In this document: piece by piece, positions 1-6,690 of the stretch | Layout of the letters: each line of letters begins with the position of its first letter | Position numbering within the stretch: the stretch's first letter is position 1 | Origin: Bordetella parapertussis | GTDB lineage: Bacteria; Pseudomonadota; Gammaproteobacteria; Burkholderiales; Burkholderiaceae_C | Reading direction: 5' to 3' | DNA: 8,295 bases | NCBI GenBank assembly: GCA_943328885.2 | Contig: CALQBT020000097.1 | Location: 1 to 8,295 of the forward strand | Notes under the pieces: model-generated | The model's database searches: none | Seen by the model: only the letters and a program-made list of their open reading frames with translations | Told to the model about the DNA's origin: nothing | Position numbers and translations under genes: made by a program

Positions 1-880
1 CTGGCTGATGAGCGCTGCGCCGCGCGCCAGTGATGGCGAAAACACGCTCAACAAGGTCCACATGCAGCCGTTGCCGCTGAACCACCATGCGGTGGCGCAG
101 CGCTTCGGCATCGACTTCATCACCTGCGGTTTCGGACAGACCGAGGCCGGCATGGGTTGCGCCGCGCTGATCGACGAGTTGGGCGATACCGAAGGCACGC
201 CCAAGGCCTTGTGGCGCGGGCCGTCCAAAGCGGAGGTTCGTGCGGCGATGTCGGCGTTCGGCATGCCGGTGATCCGCGGCGACCAGCCACTGGCCAAGGG
301 TTTCATGGGCCTGCCCTCGCCGCTGCTCGATGCCGCGGTGCTCGACCCGGAAGACAACCAGGTCGCCGATGGCGAGCTGGGCCAGTTGGCCTTCCGTCCG
401 CGCTTTCCAAGCCTGATCCTGGAAGCGTATTTCAAAAAGCCCGAAGCCACCATCCGCACCCTGCGCAACTGCTGGTTCCACACCGGGGATGCCTGCTACC
501 GGGGCCAGGACGGGCTGTGGTATTTCGTCGACCGCATGGGAGGATTCTTCCGGGTGCGCGGCGAGAACGTGTCGTCGTACCAGGTTGAAGACCTGATCAA
601 CGGCCACCCCAAAGTGCGCGCCACGGCCGCCATTCCGGTACCGGCCGACGTCGGCGACGAGGACGATGTGGCGGTGTTCGTCGAACTCAAGGACGGGCAG
701 TCAATGAGCGAGAGCGAACTGCGCGACCACGCGCGCGAGGTGATGCCCAAATACATGGTGCCCAGGCATGTGCGATTCGTGCCGGCACTGCCGCTGACCC
801 CGACCAACAAGGTGGAGAAATACAAGCTCAAGCAGCAGCTGCTGGCCGAGTTGGGCAAGGCGCCGCGCACCGCGGCATGA
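1..880 (+). CDS. Acyl-CoA ligase (AMP-binding, CaiC-like), C-terminal part
   Basis: This is the C-terminal part of an acyl-adenylate-forming acyl-CoA synthetase, which activates a carboxylic acid with ATP and transfers it to CoA in the cytoplasm. The frame is open from position 2, so the ATG at position 8 is internal and the true start lies upstream. About 293 residues are visible, against roughly 520-540 for the family. Motifs appear in the expected order: GFGQTEAG (adenylate-binding YGxTE motif), WFHTGD (ribose-binding Asp), and RVRGENVSS in the hinge to the small domain. The C-terminal PTNKVEKYKL carries the expected catalytic-lysine region. The loop before the hinge reads DRMGGFFRVRG, departing from the common DRxKDxI wording. 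Its wording is closest in my memory to crotonobetaine/carnitine-CoA ligases, but the substrate cannot be told. It converges on the sodC fragment and is probably unrelated to the secretion operon. Confidence 0.88.
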   Translation, partial: WLMSAAPRASDGENTLNKVHMQPLPLNHHAVAQRFGIDFITCGFGQTEAGMGCAALIDELGDTEGTPKALWRGPSKAEVRAAMSAFGMPVIRGDQPLAKGFMGLPSPLLDAAVLDPEDNQVADGELGQLAFRPRFPSLILEAYFKKPEATIRTLRNCWFHTGDACYRGQDGLWYFVDRMGGFFRVRGENVSSYQVEDLINGHPKVRATAAIPVPADVGDEDDVAVFVELKDGQSMSESELRDHAREVMPKYMVPRHVRFVPALPLTPTNKVEKYKLKQQLLAELGKAPRTAA

Positions 881-966
881 AGCGGCGAGGCCGCGCCTGG
901 AACAAGGTCCAAGTGCAATACGTTTGACGCCTCAGGCCATCAGGCGGGCTTGCGACGCCCGGCCGG
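881..966. other. Short convergent intergenic gap with weak hairpin
   Basis: These 86 bases lie between the ends of the ligase gene (+) and the sodC fragment (-). A 5-bp GC stem, CGGGC at 945-949 pairing with GCCCG at 957-961 around a 7-nt loop, could serve as a terminator between convergent genes. No T-run follows on either strand, so a classical intrinsic terminator is not supported. Confidence 0.3.
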
Positions 967-1235
967 TCAGTGAATGGCAATGACCCCGCAGGCGATGCGC
1001 CCGCCCGAATTACCGGTGGGCTGGGTGCTGTAGTCGTCGGGCTGGACATGGACGATCACCGTGCGACCGACCACGCTGGCAACGCCTGGCGCAAGACTCA
1101 AACCCGTCACCACAAACTTCTGTTCGGCCACGCCCTGGGCATCGGCCTTCAGTGCAGGCAGGTCGCCAGCGTGGTGCGGGGCGCTCTGCGGCCCGTGCGG
1201 CTTGCCATCGGGATTGAAGTGGCCGCCGGCGCTGC
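967..1235 (-). pseudogene. sodC: Cu/Zn superoxide dismutase, 5'-truncated remnant
   Basis: SodC is a periplasmic enzyme that dismutates superoxide with a Cu/Zn centre. The fragment aligns with the C-terminal half of the family: SAGGHFNPDGKPHG, HAGDLP, LAPGVASVVGRTVIVH and GNSGGRIACGVI, with the stop at 967-969. It keeps the bridging His (GGHF), the later zinc ligands (KPHG, HAGD) and the late copper His (VIVH). The first copper-binding HxH and the strands before it are absent. Upstream of SAGG the frame stays open to about 1368, but the sequence (QTRPWAQER and beyond) is not SodC-like and offers only non-ATG starts. No other frame supplies the missing half. A signal-peptide-like stretch, LTVLVCAWAVV, lies near 1250-1285 in another frame and may be a displaced relic; this is speculative. 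An active enzyme is unlikely, so I call it a remnant. A very unusual short protein cannot be excluded. Confidence 0.75.
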
Positions 1236-1372
1236 GTTCTTGCGCCCATGGCCGGGTCTGGCACAACCGCCCAGGCGCAGACAAGCACGGTGAGTGCTGA
1301 ACTGTGGTCAAACTTTGCAAGCGAATTTCAAGGCGCCGGGCGCTGCAGCTGATGCAGGCCAGGCGCAAAACC
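1236..1372. other. Gap after the secretion operon, probable rearrangement junction
   Basis: These 137 bases separate the stop of the membrane fusion protein gene from the point where SodC homology begins. An imperfect GC-rich inverted repeat, GCGCC at 1333-1337 with GGCGC at 1362-1366 and an inner TGCAG/CTGCA pair, sits just past the operon's stop on the minus strand. It could act as a 3' hairpin for the operon transcript. It lacks a downstream T-run, so factor-independent termination is uncertain. Otherwise I see nothing recognisable here. Confidence 0.35.
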
Positions 1373-2728
1373 TCAACGCTCCCTGAACGCGTTTTCCTTC
1401 AGCGCGACCAGCGGCTTGGACAGAAACTGCAGGATGGTGCGTTTGCCGGTGATGATGTCGATCTGCGCCTGCATGCCCGGGATGATCGAGAGCTTCTTGT
1501 CGATCGCCTCGATCACCGGCGTCTTGGTTTCGATCCGAACCTGGTAGAAGGCTTCGCCCTTCTCGTTGGGCACGGCGTCGGCGCTGATGTGGACAACGCG
1601 GCCTTCCATCGAGCCAAAGATCGCGTAATCAAATGCGGTGATCTTGACGTTGGCATGCTGGCCGATCTTGGTGAAACCGATGTCCTTGGGCTGCACCAGC
1701 GCCTCGACCACCAGTTGGTCATCACCCGGGACGATTTCGATGATCGGCTCACCCGGCTTGACGATGCCGCCGATGGTCGCGACGAAGACCCGGTTGACGA
1801 TGCCTTTCATCGGCGCCCTGATGTCGGTGCGCGCGACCCGGTCGGCCAGCGCCGGCATCGATTGCTGCATCGCGTTCAAGTCACCCATCGTGCGGTTCAG
1901 GTCAGCCAGCGTCTCGCTGCGGAACTGGCCGATCGCGGCATCGCGGCGCGAGCGCATTTCAGCGATCGAGGCCCGCACACGCTCGAGCGTGACCGGCGCC
2001 AGATTGGCGCGGGCTTCGAGCTCGGCCATGCTGCGGTCGATGCGCACCAACTCGAGCCGCGGCTCCAGGCCGCGCTCGACCATGCTCGCCACCGTGCTGC
2101 GCTCTTCACGCCCGAGCGCCAGGCTTTGCAGGCTCGCATTCAGCGTGATCTGGGCTTCTTGCAGTTCGCGCGATTTTTGCTCGATCTGCGCGTCAATCAC
2201 GCTGAGCTGGGCCGCCTGCTCGCTCTTCTTGGTCAGGTAGGCAGCGGTTTCAGCAGCGGCCACATCGGCCGCGAACTTCGCCACGTCCTTGCTGAAATGC
2301 AGCGCGCCGCCACTGGCCTGCGCATTCAGGCGCGAAGCGCGCGCGTCGAGCGCGAGCAATTGCTGGAAGCGCGATTGCTTCTCGGCATCGGGCGCAACCG
2401 TCGACAGCGCCACCAGCTTGTCGCCGGCGTTGACCTGCTGACCCGGCTTGGCAAGGATCGCGGTGACGATGCCACCTTCCAGATTCTGAATCACCTGCAG
2501 CTTGGCCGACGGGATGACGCGGCCATCGGCGCGCGTGACCGTGTCGATCTCGGCCAGCGCAGCCCAGATGAACAACACGATGAACATCGCGGTGATGAAC
2601 CACAGCAGCCACAAGGAGGCAAGCCGCAGCTGCCCGCGCTTGCTGCTGCTGCCCGCCACCGTGGTCGCAGCCTCGCCAGCCAGGCGGTCTGCCCAGCGCG
2701 GAGGGGTGTCTTTTGCTCTGTTCAACAT
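1373..2728 (-). CDS. Type I secretion membrane fusion protein (HlyD family)
   Basis: This is the periplasmic adaptor that links the inner-membrane ABC exporter to the TolC-type outer-membrane channel. The 451 residues match the usual family length. A cytoplasmic N-terminal tail is followed by one membrane segment at about residues 38-58 (LWLLWFITAMFIVLFIW). The first half of the split lipoyl domain follows (VIQNLEGGIV, PGQQVNAGDKL, about 75-107). Long, Ala/Glu/Arg-rich coiled-coil arms span about 110-290. The second lipoyl half and beta-barrel begin at IRAPMKGIVNRV (about 300-365). The C-terminus carries the HlyD-family signature (PGMQAQIDIITGKRT) followed by FLSKPL. The ATG start at 2726-2728 has a GGAG Shine-Dalgarno 7 nt upstream. 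It is the last gene of the operon, 16 nt after the ABC exporter gene, and is presumably co-transcribed. It is comparable to LapC/PrsE/HlyD; the exact subfamily is not resolved by eye. Confidence 0.93.
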   Translation of the reverse strand: MLNRAKDTPPRWADRLAGEAATTVAGSSSKRGQLRLASLWLLWFITAMFIVLFIWAALAEIDTVTRADGRVIPSAKLQVIQNLEGGIVTAILAKPGQQVNAGDKLVALSTVAPDAEKQSRFQQLLALDARASRLNAQASGGALHFSKDVAKFAADVAAAETAAYLTKKSEQAAQLSVIDAQIEQKSRELQEAQITLNASLQSLALGREERSTVASMVERGLEPRLELVRIDRSMAELEARANLAPVTLERVRASIAEMRSRRDAAIGQFRSETLADLNRTMGDLNAMQQSMPALADRVARTDIRAPMKGIVNRVFVATIGGIVKPGEPIIEIVPGDDQLVVEALVQPKDIGFTKIGQHANVKITAFDYAIFGSMEGRVVHISADAVPNEKGEAFYQVRIETKTPVIEAIDKKLSIIPGMQAQIDIITGKRTILQFLSKPLVALKENAFRER

Positions 2729-2735
2729 ATCGAGA

Positions 2736-2739
2736 CTCC
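2736..2739 (-). promoter_or_regulatory. Ribosome binding site of the membrane fusion protein gene
   Basis: On the minus strand GGAG lies 7 nt before the ATG at 2728, inside the 16-nt gap after the ABC exporter stop codon (2745-2747). It fixes the start of the membrane fusion protein. Confidence 0.6.
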
Positions 2740-2744
2740 GCCCG

Positions 2745-4904
2745 TCAAACCACGGTCATGCCGTTCGAGGGTGCTGCGGCCCGCGCAGCGGCTTGCTGCT
2801 GCGCACGCACCAACTCTTCAGGCGTGCCCTGCATCGTCACCCGGCCTTGTTCGACGACGATGATCTTGTTGACCAGTTGCAGCATCGTGCTCTTGTGGGT
2901 GATGGCGACAAACGTGCGGCCGTCGAGTTCTTGCTTCAATCGCTGCAACAGCTGCGCCTCGGCAGCCATGTCCATCGCGCTGGTCGCTTCGTCGAACACC
3001 AGGATCGCCGGCTTGCCCAGCAGCGCACGCGCGATCGCGACCGCCTGGCGCTGCCCGCCCGACAAGCCTTCGCCGCGCTCGCCCAGGCGCAGGCTGTAGC
3101 CTTCGGGGTGCTGACGCACAAAGTCTTCAACACCGGCGAGTTGGGCCGCATGCAAGATCTCGGCATCGCTGGGGAAATGCCCGCCCAGCGCGATGTTCTG
3201 CTTGATCGTGCCGCCGAGCAACCAGACATCCTGCAGCACCACACCGAGCGCAGCGCGCAGGTCTGCAGGGTCGATCTGGCGCACGTCGACACCGTCGATC
3301 AGCACCGCGCCCGAGTCGGGCTTGAACAAGCCCAGCACCAGCTTGGAGATCGTCGTCTTGCCCGAACCGACCTTGCCGATGATCGCCACGCGCTCGCCGG
3401 GCTGGATCTGGAACGACATGTCCTGCAACGTCGGCCGCGATGCGCCGGGATAGGTGAACGTGACGCCGCGGAATTCGATCGCGCCCTTGAACTCGGGCCT
3501 TGCCATGAAGACCGCGCCGGGCTGGTGTTCACGCTCTTGCGCCATCACCTTGGACAAGGCGCGGTAGCTGACGAAAGTCTGGTTCATCCGCGTCAGCAAC
3601 TGGGTGATCTGGGCCATCGGCGCAATCGCCCGACCGGCCAGAATCGTGCAGGCAATGATCGCGCCAAAGCCAAGCTGCCCCTGCTGGACCAGCAGCGCAC
3701 CGACGGTGACGACGCTGACCTGCACGAACTGCTGCGCCAGGCTCGCGACATTGGCAGCGATCTGCGCCAGCATGCGCGACTTCAGCCCGATGTGCGATTG
3801 GTGCGTCACCGCTTCCTGCCAGCGGCGGCGCATCTGCGCACCCGCGCCCAGCGACTTGATCGTCTCCAGGCCGCTGAGCGTTTCGACCAGGATCGCCTGC
3901 TTGTGGTGGCCGTCTTCCTGAGACGCCTGGGTCAGGCGCTTCAACTGCGGCTGCACCGCCATGCCGGCGATCAACATCACCGGAATTGCGATCAAGGGCA
4001 CATAGACGATAGGCCCGCCGATCATGAAGATGATCACCAGGAACAGAAGCGCAAACGGCACATCGATGAAAGTGGTCAAGGTGGCCGACGTGAGGAAATC
4101 GCGTATCGACTCGAATTCTTTGAGCGTGCTGGCCAGTGCCCCAGTGCTGCCGCGCTTGGACTGCAGACGCGCGTCGAGAATCTGTTCGAACAGTGAATCG
4201 GCAATCGCTGCATCGGCCTTGGCGCTGGCCAGGTCGAGAAAATAGCCCCTCAGGGTGCGGATCACGAAATCGCTGATGAAGATCACCGACACGCCGATCA
4301 ACAGCGCGATCAAGGTGTCCATCGCGTTGTTGGGGATCACCTTGTCATAGACGATCATCGAGAACACCGAACTCGCGATCGCAAACACATTGACCAAGAA
4401 AGCGGCCAGCGCGACCTGCACATAGACCCAGCGGCTGCGCAGGATCGGACCCCAGAACCAGTGGCCGTGGCGGCCGACGGCGTGGGTGGCTTCGCTCCCT
4501 TCGGCGCCCGACGCCAGGTTGCGCTGCATCAGGCTGACGGTGGTGCCGCTCAGACGCGCAAGCACATCGGCCAAGGGCAGCGAGGTCGGGCGCTCCGAGC
4601 GATCCGGGTCGACCACCAGCACGGCGGCATCGTCAAGCAGCGCCAGCAGCACCAGCACCTTGCCTTGCTGCGTGCGGCACAGCGCGGGCAGCATCGGCAG
4701 GCCGGGCAGCGCAGGGTCGATCTCGCCGACTTCGGTGTCAAAGCCCAGGCTGTCTGCGGCTTCGAGCAAGGTGTCTTGGGTCCACAGCCCCTGGCCGTGC
4801 GCCACACGCGAGCGCAGCGAGGCCGAGGACATGCCCTGGTCCTGGTAGGCCAGCACCGCGCGCAGGCCGGCTTCCAGTGGGTCGTGAGCCGCGTTCTGGG
4901 TCAT
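2745..4904 (-). CDS. Type I secretion ABC transporter with C39-like domain (LapB/LssB type)
   Basis: This is the inner-membrane permease/ATPase that recognises the substrate and powers its export. The 719 residues fit the family. Residues 1-125 form a C39-peptidase-like domain. The peptidase Cys motif is not present (AYQDQGMSSAS at that place) and no HF(V)VL-type catalytic His is seen. It is therefore a non-cleaving, substrate-docking domain as in HlyB/LapB. Six membrane helices follow at about 155-440, with hydrophobic runs such as VALAAFLVNVFAIASSVF and ALLFLVIIFMIGG. The nucleotide-binding domain carries Walker A GKVGSGKTT (about 509-517), Q-loop VLQDVW, signature LSGGQRQ (about 613), Walker B ILVFDEATSAMD (about 633-644) and H-loop ITHKS (about 668). 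I chose the ATG at 4904, 4 nt after the tolC stop and with a good AAGGA site. An in-frame TTG at 4940 would overlap tolC and lacks this support. All ATPase motifs are intact, so it is probably functional. Confidence 0.94.
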   Translation of the reverse strand: MTQNAAHDPLEAGLRAVLAYQDQGMSSASLRSRVAHGQGLWTQDTLLEAADSLGFDTEVGEIDPALPGLPMLPALCRTQQGKVLVLLALLDDAAVLVVDPDRSERPTSLPLADVLARLSGTTVSLMQRNLASGAEGSEATHAVGRHGHWFWGPILRSRWVYVQVALAAFLVNVFAIASSVFSMIVYDKVIPNNAMDTLIALLIGVSVIFISDFVIRTLRGYFLDLASAKADAAIADSLFEQILDARLQSKRGSTGALASTLKEFESIRDFLTSATLTTFIDVPFALLFLVIIFMIGGPIVYVPLIAIPVMLIAGMAVQPQLKRLTQASQEDGHHKQAILVETLSGLETIKSLGAGAQMRRRWQEAVTHQSHIGLKSRMLAQIAANVASLAQQFVQVSVVTVGALLVQQGQLGFGAIIACTILAGRAIAPMAQITQLLTRMNQTFVSYRALSKVMAQEREHQPGAVFMARPEFKGAIEFRGVTFTYPGASRPTLQDMSFQIQPGERVAIIGKVGSGKTTISKLVLGLFKPDSGAVLIDGVDVRQIDPADLRAALGVVLQDVWLLGGTIKQNIALGGHFPSDAEILHAAQLAGVEDFVRQHPEGYSLRLGERGEGLSGGQRQAVAIARALLGKPAILVFDEATSAMDMAAEAQLLQRLKQELDGRTFVAITHKSTMLQLVNKIIVVEQGRVTMQGTPEELVRAQQQAAARAAAPSNGMTVV

Positions 4905-4908
4905 CAAG

Positions 4909-6363
4909 CTAGTCCTTGCGGGCCGCGGCCCCGATGTCAAACAGCGGTGTCAGTTCCATCGCCAGATGCAGCAGCCGGTGGCGCGCCAGCGCATGGTCGA
5001 CCACGCTGTCGATCAGATCGTGGCCGGCGATGTAGAGCTCTTCCTGCGAGCGCAGCAGGTCGAGCAAGGTGCCGCGTCGGAACGCGAACTGCTCGCGCAC
5101 GGCCTCGAACGCCGATGCCGCGACCTGCACCGCGTCGCGACGGGCGGTGATCAGCGCATCGGTGTAGCGCGCATCGGCCAGGGCTTGGCCGATCGCGCGT
5201 TCGAGCTGGCGCCTGAGCTTGTCGAGTTCGAGGCGCGACTCCACCGCCCGCTGCTCGGCCTGGTTCTTGCGGGCGGTCTCAGCACCACCGGTGTAGAAGT
5301 TCTGCCGCATCACCAGGCCGATGGTCTTGTCCACGCCAGGCAAGGCGCCACCGCCGATGTCGCGCCGGGTGGCGCTGGCCTCGAGGTTCAGGCTGGGCAG
5401 CATCGCGGCAGAGGCGGACTTGGCGTCGTGGCCGGCGGCCAGGCTCTGCGCCAGCGCCTCAACGTAGCTGGCGTTGCGCAGGATCAGCGCGTCGGCCTCG
5501 TCGAAGCGGTCCAGGTCCAGCGCTGCAGCCTCGGGCAGCGCCAGTTCCGCCGCCGGTGCGCTGCCAAAGGTCTCGCGGTAGCTGGCCTGCGTGGTCATGA
5601 GCCGGCTCTGCGCGGCCACCAGCGCGGCCTGCGCGTCCGACAAGCGCGCGCGGGCGCGCAGCACATCGCTCTTGGAGCTGCCACCGAGCTGCTCGCGCTC
5701 CTCGATGAAATTGAGGATTTGCTGGCGTGACAAGCGGTTGACCTCGGCCAGCTTGAGCAGCTGGCGGGTGCGAAACACCTCGTGCCAGGCCGTGAGCGCG
5801 CGCAGCACCAGCTCGCTTCGCTTGGCCTCGGACTTGGCGTCGGCGGCGGTCTCTCTCGCGCGCTGAGCCTCGACCCGGCCACCGACCGCGCCAAAATCGT
5901 AGAGCATCTGGCGCGCGGTGACGCCGAGCGACTTGGAATTGTCCTGGTGTTCGGGCACGGCGATCCAGGGCTTCTTGACGGCGCCGTACTGGCGCTGCCC
6001 GGCGTCAAGATTGGCCGAGACCTGGGGCAGGTAGCCGGCATAGGCCTCGCGGGTGGCAAATCCGGCGGTCAGCTTTTGCTCGCTGCTGAGCCTGAGCTCG
6101 GGGTGCGCCAGCACCGCGGCCTGGATCTGCGGCCCGATGCTGGCCAGCGGCGGTCGCCCCGAGCGGCTGCCGGTCCAGGCAATGGCCTGGTTCAAGAAGC
6201 CGATCAGTTGGTCAGCCACGCTGTGCACACGCAGTTGCTCGACATTGGCCACAGCGGCCGGAACTGTTGGTGCTATCAAGCCTTGACCATGACCAGGCGC
6301 CAGCAAGGCCCAGAAGCAAAATGACCCCCGAAGGAGACATTCGAGATTGATTTCCTTCAACAT
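4909..6363 (-). CDS. TolC-family outer-membrane channel of a type I secretion system
   Basis: This is the outer-membrane/periplasmic tunnel protein that completes the export channel. The 484 residues fit the family. After a short hydrophobic N-terminal stretch (CFWALLAPG, weak as a signal peptide because of the acidic n-region) there is a linker of about 60 residues. Two TolC-like repeats follow. The first starts near residue 75 (IGPQIQAAVLAHPEL, QVSANLDAGQRQYG, ARQMLYDFGAVGG). The second lies at about 280-475 (AMLPSLNLEASA, RQNFYTGGAETARKNQAEQRAVESRLEL, FRRGTLLDLLRSQEELYIAG). Long Ala/Arg/Glu helices and the YDFG/YTGG turns are typical. The ATG at 6361-6363 lacks a clear Shine-Dalgarno. A TGA in another minus-strand frame ends 4 nt upstream, so initiation may depend on coupling to upstream translation. 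The gene lies first in the tolC-ABC-MFP order seen in LapEBC-like systems. Confidence 0.92.
   Translation of the reverse strand: MLKEINLECLLRGSFCFWALLAPGHGQGLIAPTVPAAVANVEQLRVHSVADQLIGFLNQAIAWTGSRSGRPPLASIGPQIQAAVLAHPELRLSSEQKLTAGFATREAYAGYLPQVSANLDAGQRQYGAVKKPWIAVPEHQDNSKSLGVTARQMLYDFGAVGGRVEAQRARETAADAKSEAKRSELVLRALTAWHEVFRTRQLLKLAEVNRLSRQQILNFIEEREQLGGSSKSDVLRARARLSDAQAALVAAQSRLMTTQASYRETFGSAPAAELALPEAAALDLDRFDEADALILRNASYVEALAQSLAAGHDAKSASAAMLPSLNLEASATRRDIGGGALPGVDKTIGLVMRQNFYTGGAETARKNQAEQRAVESRLELDKLRRQLERAIGQALADARYTDALITARRDAVQVAASAFEAVREQFAFRRGTLLDLLRSQEELYIAGHDLIDSVVDHALARHRLLHLAMELTPLFDIGAAARKD
4913..4917 (-). promoter_or_regulatory. Ribosome binding site of the ABC transporter, inside the tolC end
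   Basis: On the minus strand AAGGA is built into the last sense codons of the TolC-family gene (ARKD then TAG) and lies 8 nt before the ATG at 4904. Ribosomes ending tolC would pass directly over this site, which suggests translational coupling. It is the main reason to prefer the 4904 start. Confidence 0.65.
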
Positions 6364-6367
6364 CGAT

Positions 6368-6690
6368 TCAAGAGAGGACGTAAGTCAATGCGGCCGGGAC
6401 CAGGATACTTGCCAGATCGCCGTCGAAGTCGATCACGATGCCACTGCTCAGCAAGCGCATGCCAAACCCCGCATGGGTGTCGCGCTGAACCAGCAAGTGG
6501 ATGACCTTGCCGAGAAAGCCATGACTCGTTGCCGTGCGAACTGGCTGTCGGCGACACCAAAGACAACCCTATCGATCCTCACTACGATCATCACTAGATC
6601 CCCGAAGCGTTCGAATTCGGCGGCCTGGCCAATCGCCATGCCCCCATCGCTGTAGATGATCGCGACATCATCGACCGGGCCGATGCCCAA
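6368..6690 (-). pseudogene. Frame-broken coding stretch, possible C-terminal end of the repeat protein
   Basis: No intact gene of ordinary size fills the gap between the repeat protein and tolC, yet the minus strand looks coding in two successive frames. From 6690 to about 6518 one frame reads GIGPVDDVAIIYSDGGMA, AAEFERFGDLVMIVV and FGVADSQFARQR. From about 6517 to the TGA at 6368-6370 the frame of the upstream repeat protein resumes with LGKVIHLLVQRDTHAG and DFDGDLASILVPAALTYVLS. Both switches coincide with TTT runs (plus-strand AAA at 6689-6691 and 6515-6517): one extra T and one missing T would join everything into about 107 further residues. The stop is 4 nt before the tolC ATG, the same gap as between tolC and the ABC gene. 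The shorter option is a 30-residue reading frame from ATG at 6460, preceded by a G-rich stretch. I do not recognise the family. Local GC (about 52-55% in two sampled 60-base stretches) is lower than in tolC. Confidence 0.4.

Noticed and set aside
1304..4196. Very long plus-strand open frames opposite the membrane fusion and ABC transporter genes (1304-2863 and 2502-4196).
   Set aside because: They are codon-aligned antisense of genes with clear domains and motifs, and their Arg/His/Asp/Gln-rich composition is typical of such shadows in GC-rich DNA.
2745..4904. Bacteriocin-type ABC exporter that cleaves a leader peptide (active C39 peptidase).
   Set aside because: The N-terminal domain lacks the catalytic Cys and His motifs, and the neighbouring candidate substrate is a large repeat protein, not a double-glycine peptide.
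6250..6345. Alternative minus-strand frame near the tolC start, reading MSPSGVILLLGLAGAW, that looks like a better signal peptide.
   Set aside because: It would need a frameshift to join the TolC body, it soon stops, and the main frame also has a hydrophobic stretch followed by a plausible cleavage region. Not enough to propose a broken gene.
6383..6388. TTGACT on the minus strand, resembling a -35 element for the tolC operon.
   Set aside because: A -10 element at the usual 17-bp spacing would fall on the tolC start codon, and no TATAAT-like sequence is there.
6347..6655. Plus-strand open frame of about 100 codons in the gap beside tolC.
   Set aside because: It overlaps the tolC start and has the same shadow-like composition, while the minus strand in the same stretch reads as protein-like and ends 4 nt before tolC.
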